64,000 nt of DNA from Bemisia tabaci. Taxonomy: Eukaryota; Arthropoda; Insecta; Hemiptera; Aleyrodidae. Position 1 is the first letter of the stretch. Every line of letters begins with the position of its first letter. The notes under the pieces are model-generated. The model had not been told where the DNA came from and made no database searches. It saw only the letters and a program-made list of their open reading frames with translations. Positions 1-11,000 of this stretch are shown piece by piece. Location: contig NC_092798.1 in assembly GCF_918797505.1 (NCBI RefSeq), positions 881,501 to 945,500 of the forward strand, written 5' to 3'. The position numbers were made by a program, and so were the translations under genes.

Positions 1-419
1 AAAAAAACATTTCTGGAAAAATGGATTATCTTGTGGAAGGTCCTGGCCAGAGCCATAAACGTTATACTTTTCTTGCAATTAGCCAAGTTGGGGGATATTT
101 AGTTAGGTAGATCATTTTTCATTAAGGTAATGAGCCATTGCTTCTCTAGTTATTATTATTTGGGCATGGGTAGAATTAATCATTTATTCGGAGAAAATCA
201 GAGATTTCAGACTTTTGTAACCGATAGTCACATGTCTAACTAATTCAACAAAGCTAAAAATTGAAATCGAATAATTTCTGTTCAAAAGCTCCAACCCCAT
301 TTATTTGCGACTGTCAAAATTACAAAAAACGAAAAAAGCGGAAAAAATGAGGCCATACAAGATTATTGGTGCACAGAACTAAATTATCGTAACAGAGCAA
401 AAAACTATCACACATCCTA

Positions 420-709
420 CAGGGTGTCTACTAAAACAGGCTGGTCAAATATAAGTACCTTTACAGTACTTTTTCAGTACATTCTCAAGAAATTCAGTAC
501 CTCCTCCAACAGAAAAATTCCGTACTTTTTCAGTATCAACATTTGACGAAATTAGAAAAATTTCAAAAATTTGAAATTGCGACAAAGATGACAAAAAATT
601 TTAAAAAATTCCGGACCTTTTTGCGGAATTTCCTCGTTTTTTCAGTACTTCCGGACCGCCCTTATAAAATCAGTACTATTTCCGGACTTTCCAAACTTGT
701 CGACACCCT
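420..709. mobile_element. MITE-like element, CAGGGTGTC family, copy 1
   Basis: The left end reads CAGGGTGTCTACTAAAACA and the right end is an approximate inverted copy ending GTCGACACCCT. ATCCTA flanks both ends (414-419 and 710-715), which looks like a target-site duplication. The interior repeats the words CAGTACTT and TTCCGGAC. A second copy in the same orientation lies at 51943-52222. There is no coding capacity. The ends resemble those of hAT-type elements, but the duplication I can see is 6 bp rather than 8, so the superfamily is only a guess. Confidence 0.7.
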
Positions 710-1175
710 ATCCTAACTGTCTTGATAAACAATGTTTGCTGGAAAATGATAAGAAACGAGTAGACAGTGGCAATTAGTCTTCGGAGAAGTGATTTGGACG
801 TATTTATGCTAAAAGGAGCTATGTCTCACGTAAACCCTATGCACATGGTTCCTTTTAGCTTTAGCTCAATGTAAGATGGCTGTGCAGATTGTCATGTTGA
901 ATCACTAAATGCCCAATGGAAACCAATGGCACCCTATGCAGAAAGGTGCTTTTGTGGAAGAGCTAGAGACAGTGGTTCTTTATTACAAAATGTAATCCAG
1001 TTGATGTAGTGGGTCCCTAGGTGAAGAGCGCGGTTCACACCCCATGATGCAACAATGTTTGAAATGAAAAAATCAAAACAGTAATAAAAAAAATTGTTAG
1101 GAATAAAAAATTGGATAGGGGGTGATGAAAAGGATTTTAAAATTCAAACTAATGACGCAATTTATCTTTTTTTAG

Positions 1176-2936
1176 AACTGGTTTATGAGGATGTTTTCAC
1201 TGTGTGGGAGACAATCTGGGCAGCAAAACTGATTTCATCAGCACACTTCATGCTATTTATTGCTCTGTCGTTGGTGGAGACGTACAGGGATATAATTCTG
1301 AGTAACGTTATGGACTTCACCGACATTATTAAATTCTTTAATGGTAAGTAAGTCATGTTTTTAATTTTTCAATTTTTCAATTACTTCCTCTAGATTAAAC
1401 ATGATAGTTACAACTCTCCCAGTTTTTAGGGTGAATTAAAATTGCTTCATCCCTGAATGTTACTTTTACATGGATTTGATCACTTTAAATCGATTTTTAT
1501 CAGGTCACACTTTGATGCTTCGCAAATATCTCTTTATCAGTAATTAAGATTTAAAGTTCATTAGACAATAAAATTTTGGGAAATATCTGTGAATTTGGTT
1601 AATGTATTTCAGAATGAAACTAGACAACTCTGGATTAATGGGTTTCAGAATGGACCACTAGACAAGGTACGAATTTAAGCAATCTGATACATGTATCTTA
1701 ACCAGAATTTCACGTAGAACACGATTCGTACAACGGAAATTACTGAAACCAACTCCTAACGAGGATATGAACGATTTTATTTCACATTGGTTTTACGAGG
1801 AATTTGAACTGCCCGCTCACAAGAAACTGAAAGCTCTAAGTGAGTCAAATCGCGCACCACAAAGGTTTCAGCAAGCTCCTCAATCGAACAATGTTCATTT
1901 CCCACCATGTGTTGTTCAAACTATAAGCTATTTGTAATAGCTGAGCCAAAGCGTCTAGATTGAGGTTGCCAGATTTTTATATCGCAGAAACTGTCATGAT
2001 AACGTTTAGTGCGCGATGTGAGTCACGTAGAGCATTGAGTTTTCATGAGCGGGTAGTTTGAATTCACGCATCAAGAATCATTAAATATCTTCGTAAGGAG
2101 TTGATATCGGTAACTTTCGTTGTGCCCATCGTGTTTTACGTGAAATTTTGGTTAAGAAACATGTATCAGAATGTTGAAATTCGTACCTTGTCTAGTATTC
2201 CATTATCATTCCTTCCTCTTTCGATAGAAAAACACACTAAAAAGAGCAAATTGACAAAACTACTCAGAATCGGTGCAAAATACTCTTCATACAGGGAAAA
2301 AAAGTCAGAAAATATCTTAAGACAGGTCGTAGAATAACTTCCCATGCAGTCTAAAATATTGCAAACTGAAATGCATGGTTTTTGTTAATAGAAGATAGAA
2401 GCATGACAAATAGTATGAGATAGAGAAAATTACAACAGCCCTAAACCCAAGTAGCATTTTTCAACGGAAAAATCGCGATTTTATCGCCGATAAAGTCGCG
2501 ATTATCCTCGATTTTATCGGCGATAAAATCGCTAGGATCATCAACATTTGAGCGATTATCCTCGATCTTTTCGCGATTTTATTGCGATTTTATCGGCCCG
2601 AAAAAATTGCGATTTTATCGCGATAAGATCGAGGATGATCGCTCAGATGTTGATGATCCTAGCGATTGATAAAATCGCCAAAAAAAAGGGGTTAAAGTTG
2701 TCAGCCGATTGCCGTTAGGTTCAGCCGTCAGGTCCTTTGACGAAGACGAGCGTAAAATCCCCGGAGCCTCCGCGGGGATTCGAACCCCAATCGCTACGGT
2801 GGAAGGCCAGCACATTGTCACTATGCTATGACCGCTATAAGACTTGCGTGTGCGAATTGAAGCCTTTTATACATGGATCGGCGCTTCGCAACCTCACAAC
2901 TTATGTCTTTGCGTTGACTGACACCGATTTTTCATT

Positions 2937-2970
<34 letters not shown>

Positions 2971-3763
2971 TTTCCCTCCTCTGTATTTTATTTCATACCT
3001 TGAAATACGGTTGGTAAAATAAGGTTCTATTGGTAATCTCATCATTCTGTCTCTGTAAAATTACCAATAATAGTGAGATGGCAAAGTTACCGATGGACCT
3101 TGGGAAAAACGCCAATAGTTTTTATCGACTGTGGTAGAATTACCGAGATAAAATGGTAAAGTTACCGGGGATTGATTACCAATAAAAGTGGCATTCTTAC
3201 CTGAAAAAATCAGTAAAAATACCGGTTTTCAGGTAAGCTTACCAGTCTGTCTTTGTAACATTATACTAATAATTGATAAAAAAAAATGAGATGGTTAAGT
3301 TACCATAACGGATCTCGGTAAAAACGGCGGCGGCGGAATAGAAACATCTTTCATATGCGTCATTCATGCGTTAATGAAAAATTGCAATTTATTGCAATTT
3401 TATCTCTATAAAATCGCGTTCGATAATATCGCGATTTTGTTGCAATTTATCGCGATTTTTCTCCCGATAATATTGCAATAAATCGCGACGTCGATAAAAT
3501 CGCGATACATTCTCCAATTAAATCGCAATTTATCGCGATCACTGCTACTTGGGAAGTAGGTGAAATTCCTTTACTTTTGTACATTGCCACAATAAAAATG
3601 GAATACACATGTTCTATGCATTATTCCCTGTGTAACAAATTATTGGCTACCAATGTTCTTAATTTGAATTACAGAAATGGCCGAGAGACACGACTGCAAA
3701 GCTGTCCTAACTCTTGCGCGAGATCTTGTGCTCCAACTGCAAACTTTGATTGAAAATAAGTAA
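1176..3763 (+). CDS. SGSM1/SGSM2: SGSM1/2-type small G protein signalling modulator, C-terminal end (partial)
   Basis: Two exons are visible: 1176-1343 (acceptor TTTTTTTAG, donor ATG|GTAAGTA) and 3675-3763, ending in TAA. The intron is in phase 1 and the frames join exactly. The first exon encodes the last part of a TBC (Rab GTPase-activating) domain, with the segments [32 protein letters not shown] and [11 protein letters not shown]. The second adds [18 protein letters not shown] and ends with QTLIENK. This order and the ending match SGSM1/SGSM2 (RUTBC) proteins, which act on Rab GTPases in vesicle traffic. The catalytic Arg/Gln fingers of TBC domains lie further N-terminal and would be encoded to the left of the window. 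I cannot separate SGSM1 from SGSM2. The gene converges on DNAI7. Confidence 0.9.
1649..2206. mobile_element. Inverted-repeat (foldback/MITE) element in SGSM intron
   Basis: Two arms of about 200 bp face each other. The left arm begins near ACTAGACAAGGTACGAATTT (1657 onward); its inverted copy ends near 2195 and extends to TATTCCATT. Matching continues inward through CACGTAGAACACGAT and GCTCTAAGTGAGTCA to CGCGCAC, with scattered mismatches. The middle is about 140 bp and non-coding. A short partial repeat of the left end (CAGAATG..ACTAGACAA) precedes it at about 1611, so the exact left boundary is uncertain. No target duplication was identified. Confidence 0.65.
2446..3553. mobile_element. 1.1-kb element with CCCAAGTAGCA termini
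   Basis: The left end CCCAAGTAGCA (2446-2456) is matched by an inverted TGCTACTTGGG at 3543-3553. Inside each end lies a run of about 200 bp of degenerate repeats of CGATAAAATCGC / CGCGATTTTATCG (about 2470-2670 and 3370-3540). The middle holds a tRNA-derived SINE head on the minus strand, a run of about 30 T residues (2941 onward), and a 350-bp stretch built from variants of GGTAAAGTTACCG. No coding capacity is seen. It lies in the SGSM intron and looks like a non-autonomous element that has collected nested insertions. Confidence 0.6.
2757..2842 (-). repeat. tRNA-derived SINE head (Pol III promoter)
   Basis: On the minus strand the sequence has an A-box-like TAGCATAGTGA (2828-2818) and a B box GGTTCGAATCC (2786-2776) with tRNA-like spacing, and CGGGG/CCCCG-type T-stem bases around the B box. 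No perfect acceptor stem or CCA end is evident, so this is a tRNA-derived retroposon head rather than a functional tRNA gene. It is nested inside the CCCAAGTAGCA element. Confidence 0.55.
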
Positions 3764-5058
3764 AGCGGATTGTTCTTTCGCTACCTTTAGTTCTAAATCT
3801 TCCACATTTTGTCTGTTCATACCATCATAAACACTTTAATTTGTTCACCTTTGAAAGAACTCAAAGAAAAAAGGGACATCAATCTGCTAAGGTTTTTACT
3901 GGCATTTAAAAGAGAAGTTTACAGAGCAAGCTATTTTTTTTCAATTTCTATGTATTTGTCAATGGTAAATTTGACCTGCTAAAGAAGCAGTACTTTGAAA
4001 AATATTGTGTGCAAAGGAAGTACTAGAGACCATTTTTAAGTTAAAACGAAAAGATAAAATCGTCGATAAGCTAATAATAGCAAGATAAACAACACAATAT
4101 GCATTACGGCTCATCTTCACATCAAGACTCCCGATTTGGGTAACACAAATTGACATTCTTTGCCTTGCTAAAATGCAGTTGACGTTAATTTAAATTCATA
4201 CCTGATAGGAGTCATTTTGCTATTTTCTACACTTCACTTTACTATTTCTATTTTTCGAAATGCACCCATTGTTTTTTTTTTGGTAACTCAAGGCCTATTA
4301 ATCAGAGCCGCTGATCTTTTTATACTTAATTCTATTTGAAAAAGAAGAATGCAATATCCGTCACTATTTTTAAGTTTATTGCTCATAATTAGAGTGCACT
4401 TTTATCAATATTTTGACTTGCGTCAATTACCTCTCAACTCCACTGGTCCCAATAAAAATAGACAACTTTTCAAACTCAGCCTCTGACAAATGAAAAGATG
4501 TAACGTTATTTTTCGAATAATTTGGTTATTGTAAACAAAAGGTATTGGGCTCACAAAAATTCTGATTTTATTTGATAAAAGTTGTAAGTTCAACTTTCCT
4601 CATGATGCAGCGACTAAGGGTTTCAAATTATGAAGACATTCCTGTTTTACCTATTTTTTCTTAAGAGTTATAATTTATATTTTGTTATTATATATGTGTA
4701 AGTTGTACGTGTTGATGAATCAAAATTTTAATTTTCAATTGTTATTATTTTTAATGCTAAGACTTTAAGAAGGTTTAATCTTGTTTTGTTAAAAAAAAAC
4801 CAAAGATGCTATCTTTATAAGTATACATGTTAATATAATTGTGGAATTATCAGCCTGTTTTTATTTTCTGCCCCCTTTTCTACCATCCGACTAAAACCAT
4901 TTCCGTGACTTAATGCAATGTTCCATCAAACGCGCACTGAGCAACACTGCCATTGATGAGCACAGCCGTCCACGAAATTGTGCAAACATTCTTTGTTGTT
5001 TCCCCTCATCCCTGACGGTTGAGGGCACTCTTGTTGATTAAACAATTACTTAAACGAC
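3764..5058. other. Convergent intergenic region between SGSM and DNAI7
   Basis: This is AT-rich non-coding DNA between the stop codons of two convergent genes and must hold both 3' UTRs. A plus-strand AATAAA at 4451-4456 could serve SGSM. I see no gene, RNA or clear transposon here. Confidence 0.6.
4860..4865 (-). promoter_or_regulatory. Candidate poly(A) signal for DNAI7
   Basis: AATAAA on the minus strand, about 195 bases after the DNAI7 stop codon. It is a plausible first cleavage signal, but single hexamers are common in AT-rich DNA. Confidence 0.35.
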
Positions 5059-8000
5059 TTAAGAAAATGTTAGAATTCTAGTTTTTCGTAATAAATAAAA
5101 CAAGGTTTGAGCGAGGGTGACCGATACCTCTTTGATGCTCTCTTTTGTTTCTTCCAAACCGTAGTCCATGACCAGATTGTAGAGGTCCGCGTAAAACTGC
5201 AAAACAGAGGATCCTTTGTAGAGGTTATAAATATAAAAGGCATTCTAAAGGTGAGTTTTCATGTTTTTCCCTCCCAGCAGACGGCAAAAGAAAAATAAAT
5301 CGCTGACGAGAGCATCACACATTCACACCTGATGATGGAATTTAATAATCGAATTTCCTAGCCACAAAACTTCAAAATTTACTGTTTTAGCGCGATGTTC
5401 ATCGTTATTGGTAGTGTTTTCAAGGTTTTTTACAAGTTTTGCTCCTCTGGAGCAAATAAACTATAAAATTACAAACACCACATACCTCCATTGTGGAGTT
5501 TTACAATGTCTGATCGTGTGTGATTTTGTTGAAAAAATATTACTTGACACTGTTTAAAAAAAAATTCAGATAATTTTCTTGTAAGAAAGAAAAAACACAC
5601 ACACAGCTCAGGAACACCAGTCCCTTTAAAAATTTGAAAAAAAGCAAAAAATCTCCTACCGTGAGAACCGAAATACGAAATACTGTAAATTCGTCGTTGA
5701 AATATTTTTTCCAATAAAAACCTAAAATGCAACTCTAAATTTATGAGCAGCACTTTCTTTGCCATTATGTATACAGAGTTAGAACTCAATTTATCAGATT
5801 GTGATGTAATGAATTTTGAAATTCGATGGATCGATCTTCTTGTACCTTCAAGAGCTATTTCAAATTAACGGACTCGGCGATTTATCAGATAGATATGTCA
5901 GTCCTGTAAAATCCAATAAATCAAAAACTTACAATGTATTTCAAAAATTTCATAAAAATTGGTAATTAAAGCGGCACCTGATAACCTTACTGCCCGGGCA
6001 AAAAATTCAGAAAATCTGTGAGCGAAAGCAGATTTTCTGGAGCATTGTTCACCTTTCGGAACACTCCCTTCTTCAGAGAGAGGAAAGGGCAAATAGATAT
6101 GTGTTAGTAGTCTAAGTCTTAGTAAGTCTGAGAAATATGAGAATTGTACTCACGCTCATGCCCTCTATTCCTTCCTCCATAAACGCCTGACTCACTTCCG
6201 TGCAGACCACCAATCTGGCGCACCAAGGTGTGACCAGTAACATCTGATAATTGGTCTGAAACACAACGTCAGAGCTTTAGGAAGCAAAAATGCCGTGTGG
6301 AAAAATTGGACTTCATTTTGCAATTAGGAACTACAATTTCAGTTATTTAGAATCAAAGTATGTACCATTAGTTTCCCTATGCACATAAGTGCACTTACCA
6401 ATGAGCCAGAACTTCTAGGTACTTCCGAATTGAAAGCTATAGTCCCGGTTATTCTTGCGCGAGACCTTTCTTGAAAAATCAAGGACCTCCAGAGAACTCA
6501 AGTGAAAATCAAGCACCGCTTTCGCATTTCCAATGTAACTGACATTGAAGTTCTCCCTGTACTTGCTAATTTTTGCTGTTTCCCCATTTAAGAGACAATT
6601 TATGATTACTTTTGACAAATTTCCTTAATTTTATCAAGATAATTATGAGCAATTATAATATTTTGATAAGAAAAAGTGTTGGACCACCTCAAATACAACA
6701 AAACAATTTAAAAATGGTTGTAAGTAAAAAATCTGAGAAATTTTGAGACGGCAAAGTTTCTAGACCTGCAATCATTTATATGATACTATGTATTCTTACT
6801 AACTTACCCATGATCATGTTTGATCATTTATCTGTAATCATTCATTGGAAAAGACCCAAGTCTACAGACACTTTTGAGATATAAAAGTTTTTGTCAAGTT
6901 GGATAGAACGATCCAGATCTTAGTTTTTAACAGAAAATACTTTATAGCATTCCGCAAGATAAAAACAAGATTGCAAGTAATTCTGTTCTATCTGTGTTAA
7001 TTAAGGTTGTAAGGATAAAAAATTGCCGATTTTGAATTCCAAACATGTCAGGATAAATTTTCAGATTTTTCTGAAGTACACTTTTTGGACTGCAAACTTT
7101 GACGCATTATGACTGCAGTTTATTTAATGATCTGGATTTTTATTCTGAGTCAGAATTTTAGTGGGAGCCACCTGTACCCAATAACGTCAATTTCTCAATT
7201 TGAGTTTCTTGGCACAAAGGTTTAAACAGAGAGGATTTAAAAAAATATTTAAAATTTGCGTTCACTCACCAATTTTTGTTTCGTTTGTCGTGCCAATTCT
7301 TTGATTTGAAAGACAATATTCTCATGAGCAGCCAGTAAATTCCAACGCGACCAGGAAAACATGTGAGTAGTTGCAAGAAGAGCCATACAGTGGTAGACAT
7401 GGTTCTCTGTGATTTGGTGTTTGTTCCTTGCGTTCTCGAGGTAAAGAAAAGCATCATCAGGGGGAAATAAGTCTACGCCGCCTTCTCTTAACAACTAGAA
7501 AGACAAGTGAAAATGAAGTAAACTTTAAAGGATCAAATGCAAGATTAATGACTGAGAAAACATCTGTTGAAATTCCTCTGATTGCTTGCTCATTATGCGA
7601 ATGAGTTTACTTCTGCGGAGCTTTGAATATAAAAATGCATTTGTATACATGACATATGGAACCACGGTAAAATGTAGCAGCATTACGGTGGTTTGAATGT
7701 CCGACTTTAAAAAAGATACTTACCTTCATTAATTTATGTGGCTTGTAGAAGATTCCTACTAACTCTTGAAGTGCTGTGCTTGTAGCATTTTGAAGCTGGT
7801 TCAAACAAATTTCATCATTCTGTGAGCAGAGAAAAAAGGAACGAAAACTATGATAAAAATTCTACCAAAAAATACAAACGTAAAAAAACGTTAGTTAAAA
7901 AAAAAATCAATGACTGGGCACTCAGTAATTTTTGTTACGGTCCGAAATGGTGGAGAACCCTAGAATTTCTTTTGATCTGAATCTTCTAATTTTATGACGA

Positions 8001-11000
8001 AACTGCTTTAAACGCTACAACCGTTTCAAAAGATTGATCACATCGTCAGATGTTCCAATGTAAATAAAAATCAAAACTCAAATTTAAGTCAATAGTGTAA
8101 TCACTGATTATTGGTATGTATCTCGCTTTATACTTGCGCGAGTGTTTACTTGAAAGCGCTGCGAGGGCAGGGTGAATATCCTCAGAAAACAGTGGAAAAG
8201 CAAAGGGTTAGGGCTGCTTACTTTGACAAGAAATTCAACGATGATAATGGCGGCTGTGATGGAAAATGATATGGTACTTCCAGGGCCAGGTCGGATTTCC
8301 CACGTCTGGTATGGAAGGTTGCTGAATCGGAACGTCGCCAGTCCAAATGGACGCATGCGACCAGCGCGAAAAACAACAACCTGCAACACATGAATTCTTA
8401 GTAGTTGTTCCCTTTTTTCATTATCCCTGGGTTCTCCTTGAATTTGCATCTATAAATCTGTTTTGCAAAATAAAGGGGAAAAAAGACACTCGGGATAAGT
8501 AATAATCTACTGTCATGATGTCATTACCTCAAAACTCATGACTACTTTTTATAGAAGCTTAAAATATATTCTCACAGGCTACGATTACATGCTGAGAAAA
8601 ACTATTTACATAAAATCTTTGCTTCTCCTTTTTTCCCAGAACTAGGGATCCTGATTATCAAAGGGCTTGTCGATTGAGAGTTTAACAAAACAGTGGTTGC
8701 TTGATTAGTGCAGCGCAAAATTTTTATTCAACAGCTCTAGACAGTAGAAAATTAAAATAAAAAGGCAAAAAATCTTACCTTTCTTTAAAATGGAAAAATT
8801 AAGTGCATCTCTTTTTCCAGTACCTAATAATTTTTGAAAAAGTTTGCGACAAAGAAGGGGACATATTCTGATTTTGATGTTCAGGCGATTTGGATGCTAC
8901 CAGAGAACTTTGAACTGAAATAATTACTACGGGACATTCGATTTTCTTCCAACAGTATATATTTGTGCACAAGGAAAGTAGAAAAAATTAAGGCTTCATG
9001 TCGATATGCCATTCAAGATTTCTGATAACAAAATTGAGTTAACGTAATTTGTAAAGGTTACTTTTATTTTCAGCAAAAAAATACCTGTTTTTCTTCATTA
9101 AATTTTTGGTCGAATATGTATTGAGTGGACCAATATTTGTGCTGGTCATCCCATTGTACAACTGTTGGTGGTTCAAACCATAATATATTATCCGGTAGCC
9201 TGTATTGACAAATTAATTCATTTAAGAATATTTAAAAGAAAATGCAGGAACAAAAGGACATTCTCTTGAAAAAAAAAAAGCGATCTAAGTTTCAACTCCA
9301 ATTTTGAGTGTGGTTCTCAAAAAAGCCTTATTCAAAGACCCCAGATTTTATCTACTGACAGACCTACTTGGAAGAAACTATAAATTCATGCATGTTGCAT
9401 CCGACTTCACTTGAGAATTTTATACATCACCTGATTTGGAATCGCTAGTATTAATTAGTTTGTGGGTTTGCATTGACTAATGAGTGACAAACTGACATCT
9501 ACTTACACGATGCTTACGGTGACCAGTTTCTCAAGTCCTTCTTTCTTAGTTTTAGCTTCATGTTCCTCCTCTTCTGAAGAAGTTTTCGTCTGCAACAATG
9601 CATCTTGAGATGGCGCTGGAGGTTCATACAGCTCCAGATAGTTGATCGGCTGGATATTCTGCGGTCCTGTCACTAAAATACACACAGCATTATGATAAAA
9701 CAATACTAAAAAATTGATGCATAAATATGAGAAAACAATGAACAGCGTGGTCATAGATTTGCTAAGACGAGTATCAATTTTAGTAAAAATTACTAAAATA
9801 TTTCTGTAGATAGACTATCTACTCGCCTGACTGCCTCTGACTTTTAACAAAGTCTTGAGTCGTTTTTGCTAATGCTCTTTGTCTTTCCTCTGCTAACACT
9901 CGCGTGCTCCTCGCTTCCTCACAATTTTGTATACATTCCTTTCAAACATAGGTGACTGTCTTGAACTGTACACTTACGTCTTGCTTCAAAATGTCTAATT
10001 TTAAAAGACTTCTGCTATTAAAATACATCTGATTATTGTTCTTGTAAGGCTCAATTAAGACAATTTTAAAGTACGAAATGGGAAACTCACGCAAAGTCAA
10101 ATAACATTTATTTGCCAGCTGCTGTGCTTGCGACGGCTGCTGAAGAAGATCAAGATGAAAAACGCCACCAAGAACCACATAGCGTCGCAGATTTATCTCC
10201 TTCTCATCTAACTCTAGCGTGAGAGCTTCTCGCAATCTTTCAGCCTTCATCTCTGAAAGTAAAATTTTTTGCAATCAAGTTAGATTAGAGTAGCTCTTGG
10301 TTTTCTGTCGGAAAAGGCCTTTAAAAGTAACATTTATGATAAAAATGTAATGTAGACATCATATCTTCTTTCACGTTTCGTTCACTTTTCTCTTCCCAAA
10401 AGTTTGTAGGATTTCCAGGTTAAAGACTTTTTAAAGTCGTTCTTCAATTTTCATCTTTCGCTATGCAGAGAGAGCATTTAGTTTTGCTTATTGGCGCAAC
10501 ATTTTTCATTCATACGCTTCCAAATATTTTTCTCCTGCTACAACAAAAAGAACCAGTTTTGCTTATTGGCCCTGATAAAAGTTGCGGCCCTTGCTCCTCC
10601 TTCCTGAGTTTAGTTCCCACATTATAAAAACAAAATTTTCTCTTGATTGCACCAAAAAAATTTTTAGTCAGAACATTCGGCACTAAATTATGTTGAAAAT
10701 AATTTCAATTAATTAGGAGTAAAAATAATTTTTTGCAATGACTAAGGATAAGTAATGACTTAATTGAACAGATTATTTGCGGGGTAATGACACATTTCCC
10801 AGCAATGTCATTAACAACATTATATCAATCATCATTTTTATGTTATTCCATTTAGGTTTAAGTGGTATCTTGTTTGTTCGAAGCAGAAAGTAGCAGAATG
10901 AAAAAGACTTTAAAGCTTTTCCTAAAAAAATATTTGTAAATCACTGGCTCAAATTAAAAATGTAAAACTTTAATGCAGCTTTTCAAAAACTCAGATTGTG

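Noticed and set aside
2757..2842. A functional tRNA gene on the minus strand
   Set aside because: A and B boxes are present but the acceptor and anticodon stems do not form, and the sequence sits inside a nested repeat, so it is a SINE head.
5107..5298. Plus-strand frame that ends in a good-looking donor (AAG|GTGAGT)
   Set aside because: It is antisense to the last DNAI7 exon (5196-5059), which carries the conserved C-terminal residues and joins its upstream exon in phase.
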